Assembly: GCF_025420585.1 (NCBI RefSeq)
Contig: NZ_JAOEGB010000003.1
Coordinates: 186,001 to 250,000, forward strand
Direction: 5' to 3'
DNA from: Planotetraspora sp. A-T 1434
Lineage (GTDB): Bacteria > Actinomycetota > Actinomycetes > Streptosporangiales > Streptosporangiaceae
Length of the DNA: 64,000 bases
Positions 1-8,734 of the stretch are shown piece after piece. The position numbers and the translations under genes are program-made. The notes below the pieces were generated by a model that saw only the letters and a list, made by a program, of their open reading frames with translations, was not told the origin of the DNA and ran no database searches. Every line of letters begins with the position of its first letter. Position 1 is the stretch's first letter.

Positions 1-160
1 ACAGCACGAGCGGCGCGATGACGAGAGTGTCCTGGTGGCTGGCCATCCAGGCGCGTGATCTGGCGAACACGGATTCGACGATAGGAGTCAGCCCTTTGTC
101 CAGGTTCCCCCTGAAGGCGGAGATTCCCGTGCAACCCAGGTTGCAGTGCTCTCGTGCTCA
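1..160 (-). pseudogene. Unassigned coding remnant at the window edge
   Basis: A minus-strand frame is open from the stop of the neighbouring hydrolase relic to the window edge. It reads ...FRGNLDKGLTPIVESVF, then ARSRAWMASHQDTLVIAPL. The final part has the hydrophobic character of a membrane segment, and the preceding basic stretch resembles the end of a small-molecule exporter of the LysE/GAP type, but that is only an impression. No ATG or GTG with a ribosome site opens the frame and the remainder lies outside the window, so it may be a fragment rather than a gene. Confidence 0.2.
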
Positions 161-1180
161 TGGGATGAGTTTGACCTCGGGATAGGTCTGGCTGGTGCCG
201 TCCAAGATGCGGCTGTGCCGTCCCCGCAGGTGCAGATTGAAGAAGGCGGTGAGGTAGGCCCGCTGAGCGGCGATCGAGCGTTCGGGCTTGATCGTCCCGA
301 TCATGTCGGGTACGGGGACGTTCGGCAGTCTCCCCGCGAGCTGGGGGAAGATCGCCTGAAGATCGAAGAAGGAGGAGTGTTGCGCTCCCGTGAAGCGCGC
401 CTCACGCTTCCAGCCGCTCGAGTTGTCCCAGAAGGACTTCCAGGTGGGCTCGCTGTCTCGGGTGGTCGTCTCCCCCGCCACCTGCAGGAACGGCTTGGCG
501 ACACCGCTTTGGGCAACCGGGCCCAGCATGATGCCGTCGAGGTTCGCTCCCGCGTCAACGCGCCCGTCATCATGCACGAGCTGGGCGGCTGTGGCCCCAC
601 CCATGGAGTGGCCGAACGTTCCGATGTGGGACAGGTCCAGGGAGCCGCGCAGCCCGGCCGGCAGCGGCGTGTCTTCCGCGTCGGGGTTGCGCCCGCAGTC
701 CAGGGCCGCCAGCTCATCCAGGACGAACCTTAGGTCCGCGACCCGCGCCGCCAGCAAGACCTTGAAGACCTTCGCCTGCTCCTCCTCGGTCCGTATCGGC
801 GGTAGCTTGGCACCTTCCACCCGGCCGCCGGGGAACTCCACCTGATCCGGCTCGTAGGTGTGGTCGACGGTGACGACGGCGTAGCCGCGGCTGGCCAGCT
901 CCTCGACCAGGACGGTGCTGAGCGTACGCGGAGCCTGGAAACCCCGGCGAGAACAGGATCACTGGCAGGGCACCTGCACTTCGGTCGACCGGTGCGCCGC
1001 TCCGGGCGTGCGTCTTCGTCGATGCCCAATCCACCTCGCCCGGCTTGATGCCGAGATCGGCGGCCGTGTCCTTGTCGAAGTCAGCCGCGGCCTGGGGCGG
1101 CATCTGGGGCACCAGCGGCAGGTTGCCCGAGCTACGGGCCGCGGGCTGAAGAAGCGTTAGACCATGCGGAGGCGGTGCCT
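158..1180 (-). pseudogene. Frameshifted PAF-acetylhydrolase-like alpha/beta hydrolase
   Basis: The downstream part (about 158-935) encodes an alpha/beta hydrolase core: a TVDHTYEPDQVEFPGG segment, the nucleophile elbow GHSMGG with Ser, and an AGTTT/AQHSSF-type C-terminal half with the His. The upstream part (about 940-1160) continues the same protein in another frame, with LVPQMPP, DWASTKTHARSGAPVDR and PVILFSPGF. One extra base near 936-942 separates the two; removing it would give a continuous FQAPRTLSTVLVEEL. The N-terminus is also damaged, with a stop after RHRLRMV near 1157. The family (platelet-activating-factor acetylhydrolase-like or chlorophyllase-like secreted esterases) is clear. 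Activity is unlikely unless the extra base is a sequencing error. Confidence 0.75.
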
Positions 1181-1424
1181 GCGTGGCGCTACGGCAGGCA
1201 GTGGCCCGCGCCCCGCACATGTCCCTCGAGGACCGAACGCCGGCACGCTCACCGTCATGGTGCTCTGCGCCGGACCTGCGACGACACGTCGATGACGTGG
1301 AACGGGGCCTGCGCCGGCATCGCCCGGCGGCGATCCAGACGGACAGGTCTCAATGGACCACCCCCGCCAGATCAAAGAACGACATAACGGCATTTTGCGG
1401 CTCGTCGACATTAGATTCTCGTCC
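1181..1424. other. Intergenic region, no gene recognised
   Basis: This stretch separates the divergent hydrolase relic and the anchored hydrolase. Both strands have short open frames of arginine/proline-rich composition without family features. It may hold the remains of the relic's N-terminus and the promoter of the downstream hydrolase, but no convincing promoter box or repeat is visible. Confidence 0.4.
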
Positions 1425-2540
1425 ATGGCTGAGGAATCCCGGTGGCGGCGGCGCGTCGCGTGCACGGTGGCGGTGGTGGCCGTCTTCGGCGTGGTCGCGG
1501 TGGGAGGCGCCGGGTGGTACTACTCGGGGCTGGTCCTCGATCCCGTGCACGCCTCGGACTACCCGCTCGAGGTGATGGCCTTCAATGGGGACGAGGTCAC
1601 GCTCAAGGGCGGCTCGGATACGGCCACACCCGGGACCTACGGCTTGACCTGGGCGAACGGCAACGCCCTGCTGGGCCCCACCGTCACGACCGGCTCCGGG
1701 ACGGTGACCCGCAAGGTCCAGAAGGTCCTCAGAGGAGAGCTTCGCCCAGGGGTCCGCGCGTACCTCGACCGATGGTTGTGGGGCGACGGGAAGCCGTCCG
1801 CCGCCGGCGTGCCGTACACAGATGTGAAAGTCCCCTCCCCGCTCGGCGGCTTTCCCGCGTGGCGGACGGAGGGCACCTCTCCGACCTGGGTGATCGCCGT
1901 CCACGGGCGGAACGCGAACCCGGCCGAGGCGCTCCGCGTGCTGCCGACCTTCCACAGGCTGGGGATGCCGATGCTCGGCATCACCTACCGCAACGACGAG
2001 GGCGCGCCACCCGGCCCTGACGGGAAGTTCCACCTCGGGGCCACGGAGTGGGAGGACGTCGCGGCAGCCGTCACGTACGCCAAGAGCCAGGGGGCGACCG
2101 GCATAGTCCTCTACGGCTGGTCGATGGGCGGCGGGATCGTGCCCATGGCCGTACGCAAACTCCCGGACGAACCCATCAAAGGGATCATCCTGGACAGCCC
2201 CGTGCTCGACTGGCGATCCCCCATCGCGCTCGGCGCTCAGCAGATGGGCGTGCCGGATTTCCTTGTGACGGTCGGCGAATGGGTCATCGAGCGGCGCACC
2301 GGCCTGTCCTTCGACGATCTCGACCAGGTACGGCATGCCCGCGAGTTCAAGACCCCCGCGCTGGTGTTCGTCGACACGGCCGACGCGACGGTGCCGGTGG
2401 GCCCGGCCCTGGAGTTGGCCAAGGCGAGGCCGGACCTCGTCACGCTCGTCCAGACCCGAGGCGGCGGCCACACCGGTTCGTGGAACGTCGACCCGGCCCG
2501 CTACGAAGAGGCGCTGAGGACGTTCGCGTCGTCCCTCTAA
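1425..2540 (+). CDS. Membrane-anchored alpha/beta hydrolase
   Basis: A 371-residue serine hydrolase. The ATG at 1425 (MAEESRWRRR) is preferred to the in-frame ATG at 1353 because the basic residues directly precede a single hydrophobic segment (about residues 11-35), giving a normal N-in anchor or uncleaved signal. The extracytoplasmic part carries an oxyanion HG (about 160), the nucleophile elbow GWSMGG (Ser about 233), an acid in DTADATVP (Asp about 320) and the GGGHTGSW His (about 349). This triad belongs to the prolyl-oligopeptidase/dienelactone-hydrolase superfamily. The substrate cannot be inferred. It stands alone, with its end 21 bp from the converging acetyltransferase gene. Confidence 0.8.
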   Translation: MAEESRWRRRVACTVAVVAVFGVVAVGGAGWYYSGLVLDPVHASDYPLEVMAFNGDEVTLKGGSDTATPGTYGLTWANGNALLGPTVTTGSGTVTRKVQKVLRGELRPGVRAYLDRWLWGDGKPSAAGVPYTDVKVPSPLGGFPAWRTEGTSPTWVIAVHGRNANPAEALRVLPTFHRLGMPMLGITYRNDEGAPPGPDGKFHLGATEWEDVAAAVTYAKSQGATGIVLYGWSMGGGIVPMAVRKLPDEPIKGIILDSPVLDWRSPIALGAQQMGVPDFLVTVGEWVIERRTGLSFDDLDQVRHAREFKTPALVFVDTADATVPVGPALELAKARPDLVTLVQTRGGGHTGSWNVDPARYEEALRTFASSL

Positions 2541-2561
2541 GCTCTAAAAGGCCTGTAAGAC

Positions 2562-3299
2562 CTATGGGACCTCGTCGGGGATCGCGACGGTCATCGACGT
2601 CCGGGTCACGACGAATCCGAGCCTCTCGTAGACATGCCTGGCCGGGTTGGTGTGCGTGACGGCGAGCCCCAGGGTGGAGAGGCCATCGGCGGCAGCCCGG
2701 GCCTGCGCGGTCCTGAGCAGGAGCGCGCCCAGACCGCGAGGGGCGCCGGTGGGGTGGCGGAAGACTTCCGAGATCCACGGGAGGCCGTCCCTGTCGTTGA
2801 TCACGACGCCCCCCACGACCTGGTCGCCGGCATCGACCGCCAGCACGCTGCAGGGCAGCAGCTTTCCCAGGATCTCGCCGCGGAGCAGCGGGGCCAGCTC
2901 CTCACGGAGCGCCTCGCCGCCGTCGCGCCGACGGTGATCGGGGTGTCCCGGCGGGTAGGCCGACCGCCAGGCGGGGAAGATCTCCTCGGGCGAGCGGTCG
3001 CACGGCACGAAACGGAAGCCGTCCGGCGGGGAGGCTCCCGGGATCGGCGTCCGGCGGAGGTCACAGGACATCTCGTGCGCGTGCCGGAGCAGCCGGGCTC
3101 CCCGCCTGACGAGCTCTTCGGACAGCTCCACCGGCGCCGAGACCGCCCACCCGCGCAACCGCGACATGATCGCATCGGCCGGATCGGGCCCGATCACCTC
3201 GACGAGGTCGGCCCACGGTCGTCCGTCCCTGACGTCCTCGACGTAGCTGACAGCCGGGACACCACTGGCGCCCACCACGATCTCACGCTTCTCGCTCAC
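2562..3299 (-). CDS. GNAT-family N-acetyltransferase
   Basis: About 245 residues from the GTG at 3299 (VSEKREIVV). A longer frame from 3410 adds a proline/arginine-rich stretch unlike a real N-terminus. The C-terminal half is the acetyl-CoA binding core: VVGGVVINDRDGLPWISEVF (beta4), the pyrophosphate loop GAPRGLGALLL and NPARHVYERLGFVVTRTSMT at the end. The N-terminal half is less conserved and may be a substrate or dimerisation domain, as in two-module GNATs. The acceptor is unknown. It is divergent from the GH9 gene, with which it shares a roughly 140-bp promoter region. Confidence 0.8.
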   Translation of the reverse strand: MSEKREIVVGASGVPAVSYVEDVRDGRPWADLVEVIGPDPADAIMSRLRGWAVSAPVELSEELVRRGARLLRHAHEMSCDLRRTPIPGASPPDGFRFVPCDRSPEEIFPAWRSAYPPGHPDHRRRDGGEALREELAPLLRGEILGKLLPCSVLAVDAGDQVVGGVVINDRDGLPWISEVFRHPTGAPRGLGALLLRTAQARAAADGLSTLGLAVTHTNPARHVYERLGFVVTRTSMTVAIPDEVP

Positions 3300-3439
3300 C
3301 TCCGGAGCGTCGCGCAGTGGCCTGACCAGGGCAACCGGTTTTCCGGCAGGCCGGGCCGTACGTCCCGGAGAGCGAGGCGGCAACCGGGATGCCATGATCA
3401 ATCGGGACACCGGCGCCCTGCGAGAGGGATGACGAGGGG

Positions 3440-5161
3440 ATGACCATGCTCAGCGTTCTCACCAGCCATCTCGGCTACAACACGTCCGGGTCGAAGAAGG
3501 CGGTGGTGCTCACGCGGGAGCCTGTCATGGTCACGGCGGCCTTCCTCGTCGACGACGCCGACGGCACGAAGGCCGAGCTGGCAGTGGGCCCGGAGCTCCA
3601 GGTCGACGAATGGTCGGTCGGCACGTTCCGGCGGGTCGACTTCACGCATGTGCGGGCCGAGGGGCGCTACCGCGTCGAGGTCACCACATCCGACGGCGTC
3701 CGGAGCTCCGAGCCGTTCGTCATCGGGTCGCGGCGAATCCACTACCAGACGCTTTCGGATGTCCTCTACTACTTCAAAGCGGTCCGGTCGAGCGGCGAGA
3801 TCGACCGGAAGGACCGGAGCGCACGGTTCTACGGCGACGACTCGGGGCGTACGGTCGACGCCCGCGGGGGCTGGCTCGACGCGTCCGGCGACCACAGCAA
3901 GTTTCTCAGCCACCTGAACTACACCCGGATGATGAACCCCCAGCAGACTCCCCTGTGCGCCTGGGCTTTCCTGGCCGCCCGGGAGCAGCTGGCCGCGAAA
4001 CACCCCGGCCTCTTCCAGACGCTCGGCGCCCGGACGCGCGACGAGGGGCTCCACGGCGCCGACTTCCTCGTGCGGTTCCAGTCACCCGAGGGCTACTTCT
4101 ACACGGCGATCTTCGACGCGCTCACCAAGGACCTCGACGAGCGCGTGATCAACGCCCCATTGCGGGACAGCGTCCGTACGACGCGCTGGCAGGCCGCGTA
4201 CCGCCAGGGCGGAGGAATGGCCATCGCGGCGCTCGCGCGCGCCGCCACGGTCGGCGACCACGGCGACTTCACCGCGGAGGACTACTTCCACGCCGCGCGC
4301 CGAGGGTTCCTACACCTGGAGAAGCACAACCTGGACTACCTCCACGACGGCACCGAGACCGTCATCGACGACTACTGCGCCCTCATGGCCGCCGTCGAGC
4401 TGACCGACGCCGCCGGGACCATCGACGCCCCGGCCCCGGAATTCGAGGAGGCCGCCGCGCGGCGCGCACGGTCGCTCATGGGGCGGTACGTCTCCACCGG
4501 CAAGGGCTTCGGATCCCTTCGCGGAGACGCCGAGGGCCGGCCGTTCTTCCACGCCGCCGAGTCCGGCCTGCCCGCCGTGGCGCTGATGCGTTTCGCGGAG
4601 GTTCATCGTGACTCCGCACTCGCGGCCGAGGCCCGCGCGACGGCGGTGACGCTCGTGCGCGACGCCGTACGGCTGGCCGACGAGGTGGACAACCCCTTCG
4701 GCTACTTCCGGCAGTACGTCCAGCCGGCCGGCTCGGAGCCTCGCACGAGCTTCTTCTATCCGCACGACAACGAGACCGGATACTGGTGGCAGGGCGAGAA
4801 CGCCAACATCTGCTCGATCGCCTATGCCGCCCTGCTCGCCGCGGAGCTTCCGGAGTGCGACCCCGACCTGGGTGATCGGCTCACGCGGCTGGCCGAGGAC
4901 CAGTTGCAGTGGGTCATGGGGCTGAACCCGTTCGACTCGTGCATGATCCAAGGACGGGGCCGGAACAACGTCGAATACTCCACAGCGTTCCAGAACGTGC
5001 CCGGCGGCATCCTGAACGGTGTGACCAGCGGTTTCGACAACGAGCGAGACATCGCCTTCATGCCCGCCGAGCAGGCGGCGAGCGGGGACTCGTGGCGCTG
5101 GGCCGAGCAGTGGATCCCCCACAGCGCGTGGTTCCTCCTCGCCGTCTCGGCGTCCCGCTGA
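3440..5161 (+). CDS. Glycoside hydrolase family 9 protein with N-terminal Ig-like domain
   Basis: A 573-residue protein without a signal peptide. Residues about 5-95 form the CelD-type N-terminal Ig-like domain (LTSHLGYNTSGSKKAVV ... RYRVEVT). From about 105 the (alpha/alpha)6 catalytic domain follows. WLDASGDHSKF (Asp 147 and Asp 151) matches the GH9 DAGD motif that holds the nucleophilic water. The C-terminal part has WVMGLNPFDSCMIQGRGRNN and NERDIAF, the region where the catalytic Glu lies in the family. Lack of an export signal suggests intracellular action on oligosaccharides rather than polymeric cellulose, which is inference. The start has an upstream GAGGGATGACGAGGGG purine run. Confidence 0.85.
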   Translation: MTMLSVLTSHLGYNTSGSKKAVVLTREPVMVTAAFLVDDADGTKAELAVGPELQVDEWSVGTFRRVDFTHVRAEGRYRVEVTTSDGVRSSEPFVIGSRRIHYQTLSDVLYYFKAVRSSGEIDRKDRSARFYGDDSGRTVDARGGWLDASGDHSKFLSHLNYTRMMNPQQTPLCAWAFLAAREQLAAKHPGLFQTLGARTRDEGLHGADFLVRFQSPEGYFYTAIFDALTKDLDERVINAPLRDSVRTTRWQAAYRQGGGMAIAALARAATVGDHGDFTAEDYFHAARRGFLHLEKHNLDYLHDGTETVIDDYCALMAAVELTDAAGTIDAPAPEFEEAAARRARSLMGRYVSTGKGFGSLRGDAEGRPFFHAAESGLPAVALMRFAEVHRDSALAAEARATAVTLVRDAVRLADEVDNPFGYFRQYVQPAGSEPRTSFFYPHDNETGYWWQGENANICSIAYAALLAAELPECDPDLGDRLTRLAEDQLQWVMGLNPFDSCMIQGRGRNNVEYSTAFQNVPGGILNGVTSGFDNERDIAFMPAEQAASGDSWRWAEQWIPHSAWFLLAVSASR

Positions 5162-5224
5162 CGCGGCGCCGTCGACGATCGGCGACCCCCGGCCGGGCAC
5201 GATAACACCCCGTCACCTCGGGGG

Positions 5225-5490
5225 CCTCGTCAACCTGAGTCAGCCCGAATCCCCGAGTCGCCCGAGCCCGGGATGCGGTGTGCCCGCCAGAACGCCGACA
5301 CGTACGCGGGCGACACCGCCTGCGCGTGGGCCTTGAACTCGGCTGTCGTCGTGACTCCGTACCAGTGCCCCTCGGCGTAGACGCGGAGCAGGCCTCGTCG
5401 TCGCCGACGATGCCGTACCACCACTGGCGGGCCACCGCCTGAACCAGCGAACCGGTGCCGGCTCGGCTGAACACGATGATGGGGCGCCTC
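5225..5490 (-). pseudogene. Remnant of an M1-type metallopeptidase C-terminal region
   Basis: Two minus-strand frames join into one decayed protein. The upstream part reads FSRAGTGSLVQAVARQWWYG and IVGDDEA, like the HExxHxWWYG zinc-helix region of M1 aminopeptidases, but the HExxH residues are changed to QAVARQ. After a frameshift near 5395 comes EGHWYGVTTTAEFKAHAQ and SAFWRAHRI, like the end of such enzymes, so most of the intervening sequence is also gone. It cannot be active. The family assignment rests on a short motif and is moderate. Confidence 0.45.
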
Positions 5491-5498
5491 TTCGGGGT

Positions 5499-5700
5499 CT
5501 ACGGCCTGGTCATGGGCAAGGCCAGAATGTAGATGTCGTAGATATAGGGCACACCGTCGGCGGCGCCGTCCATCCGGCCGGCGCGGACCCACCCCCACGA
5601 CCGGTATAGCCGCTGGTTGGCCCCGAGCCGCGGTTCCACCGCGAGCGTTGCCCGCTCGGCCGGGGTCGAGCCGAGAACCGCGTCGTGCAGCGCCCGGCGG
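5499..5700 (-). pseudogene. C-terminal fragment of a GNAT acetyltransferase
   Basis: The minus-strand frame ends with RALHDAVLGSTPAERATLAV, then a gap-free GANQRLYRSWGWVRAGRMDG and a YIYDIYILALP tail. That is the usual last third of a GNAT (coenzyme A helix, then xLYRSWGW). Upstream of about 5700 the frame becomes low-complexity arginine-rich sequence without GNAT features, so the N-terminal two thirds are missing. It lies between the peptidase relic and the truncated SARP gene, in a roughly 700-bp stretch of debris. Confidence 0.5.
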
Positions 5701-5885
5701 CGGCGTCCACGACCTCGATGTTCATCCGCCCATTCGCAGTCTCGTCCCCGTCTTCTCGCGTGGCAGCCCGCGAGTGGTCTGTCGGTGTCGTGTGCCAGAG
5801 CGTCCCCACATGCTGGCCGAAGCGCTGTACCAAGGGCAAGATGCTCCGCCGCGTGCCCCCATGCCCGGAGCACGATGGCTGGCTG

Positions 5886-8072
5886 TCAGCCGAGTCCCCG
5901 GGATCGTCGGCAGTGGTATCGCGACACCAGGTCGGGCCGGCGTGCCGCCGAGCGTAGAGCGTTGGTGGTGGGCGCGGCCGGGTGGCGGAGACGGCCGGTG
6001 AGGGCGGCCCCGTTGGAGGCGGTTGTGCTGTTTTGTGTGGTGATCGCCTGGGCGATCTCAGCGTTCAGGTGGGCCCGGCGTAGGGCCGGCATGCCGTCCG
6101 TCAACGTTTCCTGAACCACGGCGTGGGCGAACCTGAAGCGCCCTGGGCATCCTTCGGCGATGAGGGCGGCGGCCATGGCGGGCTCCAGCCGGTCGAGTGC
6201 CGCGTCGAGGGACAGTTCGGCGAGCCGGGCGATGAGTGCCAGGTCGAACTCCGGGCCGATCGTCGCGGCCAGGCGCAGCAAATCGCCGGTCGGCCGGGGC
6301 AGGCGGCTGATCCGGCCGAGCACCACGTCGCGCACCCCGGGCGGGACCGCACGGGCGGAGCAGGCGGTCTTGCGGCCGATGAGCTCCGTGGCGAAGAAGG
6401 GGTTGCCGCCGGTGCGGTCGTGTAAGGACCGCGGGTCGTCTTCGGGTGTGTCGCCGTGGGCCACCAGTTCGGCCAGTTCGGTGACGGTGAGGCCGGTCAG
6501 CGGGAGCCGCAGGGCCTGGCGCCGTGCCAATGCCTCGAAGGCGCCGGCGAGCGCTCCGGCGGGCGTCGGCCAGTCGCGGGCCGTGCCGATGACCGCCACC
6601 CGGCCCTCGGTGAAGGTCTGGGCCAGGTGACTCAGCAGGCGCAGGGAGGAGGGATCGGCCCAGTGCAGGTCGTCCAGGATCACCAGTACGGGACGCTCAC
6701 CCGCCGCGGCGACGAGTAGCCGCGCGGCGCTCTCGTACATGCGGAATTCCGCCTCCTCGGGATCGGCCCCCGCGATGGGCCGGCTGTCCGGGACACCGGC
6801 CACGCCGAGCGCCGGCGGGGTCTGACCCGCCTGCGCTGCCGGGAGCGGTGTGACGCCGGTGAGATGTCGCAGGAGTTGGGTCCAGGGCCAGAACGCCGGT
6901 GTCTTCCCGGCCGCCGGGCATCGCCCGATCGCCACCGCGTGGCCGCGCTCGCGCGCCCGGCCGGCCATCTCCTCGGCCAGGCGGCTCTTGCCGATCCCCG
7001 GCTCGCCGGTGATCAGGGCGAACCCCGGCCGTCCCGCTGACACCTCGTCCAGCAGGTGATCCAGCGCGGCCAGTTCTTCACGCCGGCCTGCCATCACACG
7101 CCCACCCGCGCCCGCCTCCCGAGGTTGCACGGTCGGCGCCCCCTCCTGCCCGGCGGCCCTCGCGGGGCCGGCCGGGGCCGGGGTGGGGCACGGGGCCGGG
7201 ACGGGGGTGGGGTGGGTGCGGGCCGGCCTGAGATGGGGGGACTGGAGCAGGATGTCGCGCTCCAGGTCGCGTACCTCGCCGCCGGGGTCGATGCCGAGCT
7301 CGTCGACCAGGATCCGGCGTGCCGTGCGGAGCGCGTCCAGGGCCTCGCCCTGCCTCCCGCACCGGTACAGCGCCAGCGCCCGCAGCACCCACAGCCGCTC
7401 CCGCAGCGGATGCTCGTGCGTCAACGCCTCCAGCTCCCCTACCACCTCGTGATGACGGTCCTGGTCGATGACGGCCGAGACCAGCAGCTCCCGGACCCGC
7501 TCCTTGGCCTCCGTCAGGCGAGCCGTGGCCGCGGTCGGGTACTTCTGCCCGGCGAGGTCGCCGTACGGCTCGCCACGCCACAGCCGCAGCGCCCGGGTCG
7601 CGGCCCGTTCCACCGCGGCGGGATCAGTGGCCTGCTCCGCCTCTGCGACCAGGCCGAGGAACCGGGTGACGTCCAGTCGCCGCGGATCGACGGCGAGCCG
7701 ATACCCGGCCGGGCCGAAAGTCAGCAACCCGCTCCGGGCACGGGGTGGGCGCCCCGGCTCCAGTGCCCTGCGCAGGTTGCACACATACGCATGGAGCGAT
7801 CGGCGCGCTTCGGCGGGCGGGGTGTCACCCCAAATCCTGTCGATCAAGGTCGCCATGGAGACCGGCCGCCCCTCTGCGAGGACCAGAATGGCCAGCAGGA
7901 TCCGCTGCTTGGGCGTGCCGACCTCGCACTGGAGGCCGTCGTCACGGACGACCTCCAGCGGGCCCAGCACGCGGATGTCCACGGCCCCGCCCTCACGTCC
8001 GCTCTCGCGGCTCAGGGCCGCCGGAGCAGGAAGGGCCTCGACCGTCGCGGTCACCGGCATGACTTCAGCCAC
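5886..8072 (-). CDS. SARP/AfsR-type regulator: BTAD plus AAA ATPase, C-terminus truncated
   Basis: A 728-residue transcriptional activator. Residues about 32-120 are an OmpR-like winged helix (VRVLGPLEV-type start, then PKQRILLAILVL). About 125-275 is the bacterial transcriptional activation domain. About 325 onward is a STAND/AAA ATPase with Walker A GEPGIGKS and Walker B VLVILDDLHWADPSS. Relatives usually continue with a long TPR-like region of several hundred residues. Here similarity ends soon after RRAHLNAEIAQAI, and the tail (about 690-728) is unrelated, ending beside GNAT debris. The gene is therefore probably truncated. It lies 31 bp downstream of a small membrane-protein gene and is likely co-transcribed with it. 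SARPs usually activate natural-product clusters, but none is visible here. Confidence 0.8.
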   Translation of the reverse strand: MAEVMPVTATVEALPAPAALSRESGREGGAVDIRVLGPLEVVRDDGLQCEVGTPKQRILLAILVLAEGRPVSMATLIDRIWGDTPPAEARRSLHAYVCNLRRALEPGRPPRARSGLLTFGPAGYRLAVDPRRLDVTRFLGLVAEAEQATDPAAVERAATRALRLWRGEPYGDLAGQKYPTAATARLTEAKERVRELLVSAVIDQDRHHEVVGELEALTHEHPLRERLWVLRALALYRCGRQGEALDALRTARRILVDELGIDPGGEVRDLERDILLQSPHLRPARTHPTPVPAPCPTPAPAGPARAAGQEGAPTVQPREAGAGGRVMAGRREELAALDHLLDEVSAGRPGFALITGEPGIGKSRLAEEMAGRARERGHAVAIGRCPAAGKTPAFWPWTQLLRHLTGVTPLPAAQAGQTPPALGVAGVPDSRPIAGADPEEAEFRMYESAARLLVAAAGERPVLVILDDLHWADPSSLRLLSHLAQTFTEGRVAVIGTARDWPTPAGALAGAFEALARRQALRLPLTGLTVTELAELVAHGDTPEDDPRSLHDRTGGNPFFATELIGRKTACSARAVPPGVRDVVLGRISRLPRPTGDLLRLAATIGPEFDLALIARLAELSLDAALDRLEPAMAAALIAEGCPGRFRFAHAVVQETLTDGMPALRRAHLNAEIAQAITTQNSTTASNGAALTGRLRHPAAPTTNALRSAARRPDLVSRYHCRRSRGLG

Positions 8073-8103
8073 AAGAACCTCCCGTTCATCGAATCCGCGA
8101 ATC

Positions 8104-8550
8104 TCAACGGCGCAGGAGCCGGACCAGGCGGAGCCCGGCGAGAACGCCCATGGCCAGATGCCCCGTGACGAGGGCGATCTGGAACACCCTCTGGGCCGCG
8201 GTGAGGTCAGCGGCGTAGCCGCCGTCGGAGAACCCGGACAGGAAGGCCAGGATCCCGGCGATCATCAGGAGGACGGCGGCGGGGATGGCGACGGCGCGGC
8301 GCCGCCGGCTCACGGCGAAGGCGAGGATCACCTGGGCGATCATCATCGGAATCGGAGCCGACAACCGCGCCTGTGGTCCGAGGGCGTCCAGGAAGGTGGG
8401 GCTCAGGCCGGCCGCCAGCGATATCAGCGCGCCTGCCACGTCCATGACGAGCAGGAGGCCGATGGTGACCACGATGGCGGTGGCGAAGGGGCGCCCGGCC
8501 GCTGCGGACGTGGTCGACGGGGTCAGGGAAGGCGACGGTGCGGATGACAT
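8104..8550 (-). CDS. Small four-helix membrane protein
   Basis: A 148-residue protein starting at ATG 8550, preceded by a GAGGAGA ribosome site. After a Ser/Thr/Pro-rich N-terminus come four hydrophobic segments: TAIVVTIGLLLVMDVAGALI, a second around PIPMMIAQVILAFAV, a third around AVAIPAAVLLMIAGILAFL, and a last from about residue 120 containing ALVTGHLAMGVLAGL. It looks like the DUF6069/DUF4383-like small membrane proteins common in actinomycetes. The exact family is not certain and the function is unknown. It is transcribed toward the SARP gene and divergent from the sensor kinase gene at 8735, with a shared 184-bp promoter region. Confidence 0.65.
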   Translation of the reverse strand: MSSAPSPSLTPSTTSAAAGRPFATAIVVTIGLLLVMDVAGALISLAAGLSPTFLDALGPQARLSAPIPMMIAQVILAFAVSRRRRAVAIPAAVLLMIAGILAFLSGFSDGGYAADLTAAQRVFQIALVTGHLAMGVLAGLRLVRLLRR

Positions 8551-8734
8551 CTGCTCTCTCCTCGAAGTAGGGCTCGGGTACCGACAGGCGACGGCCGTCC
8601 GCGAACACGGACGGTCCGGGCCGCCGCGGTGGACCCCGTACGGGTGTCCGGGGCGGCGGCTCTTCGAGCATCGGCGCCGGGACGATAGGGCGTCGTGAGG
8701 CGCCGGTCCTGTCCACGAAGGGACATCTCGTCCC

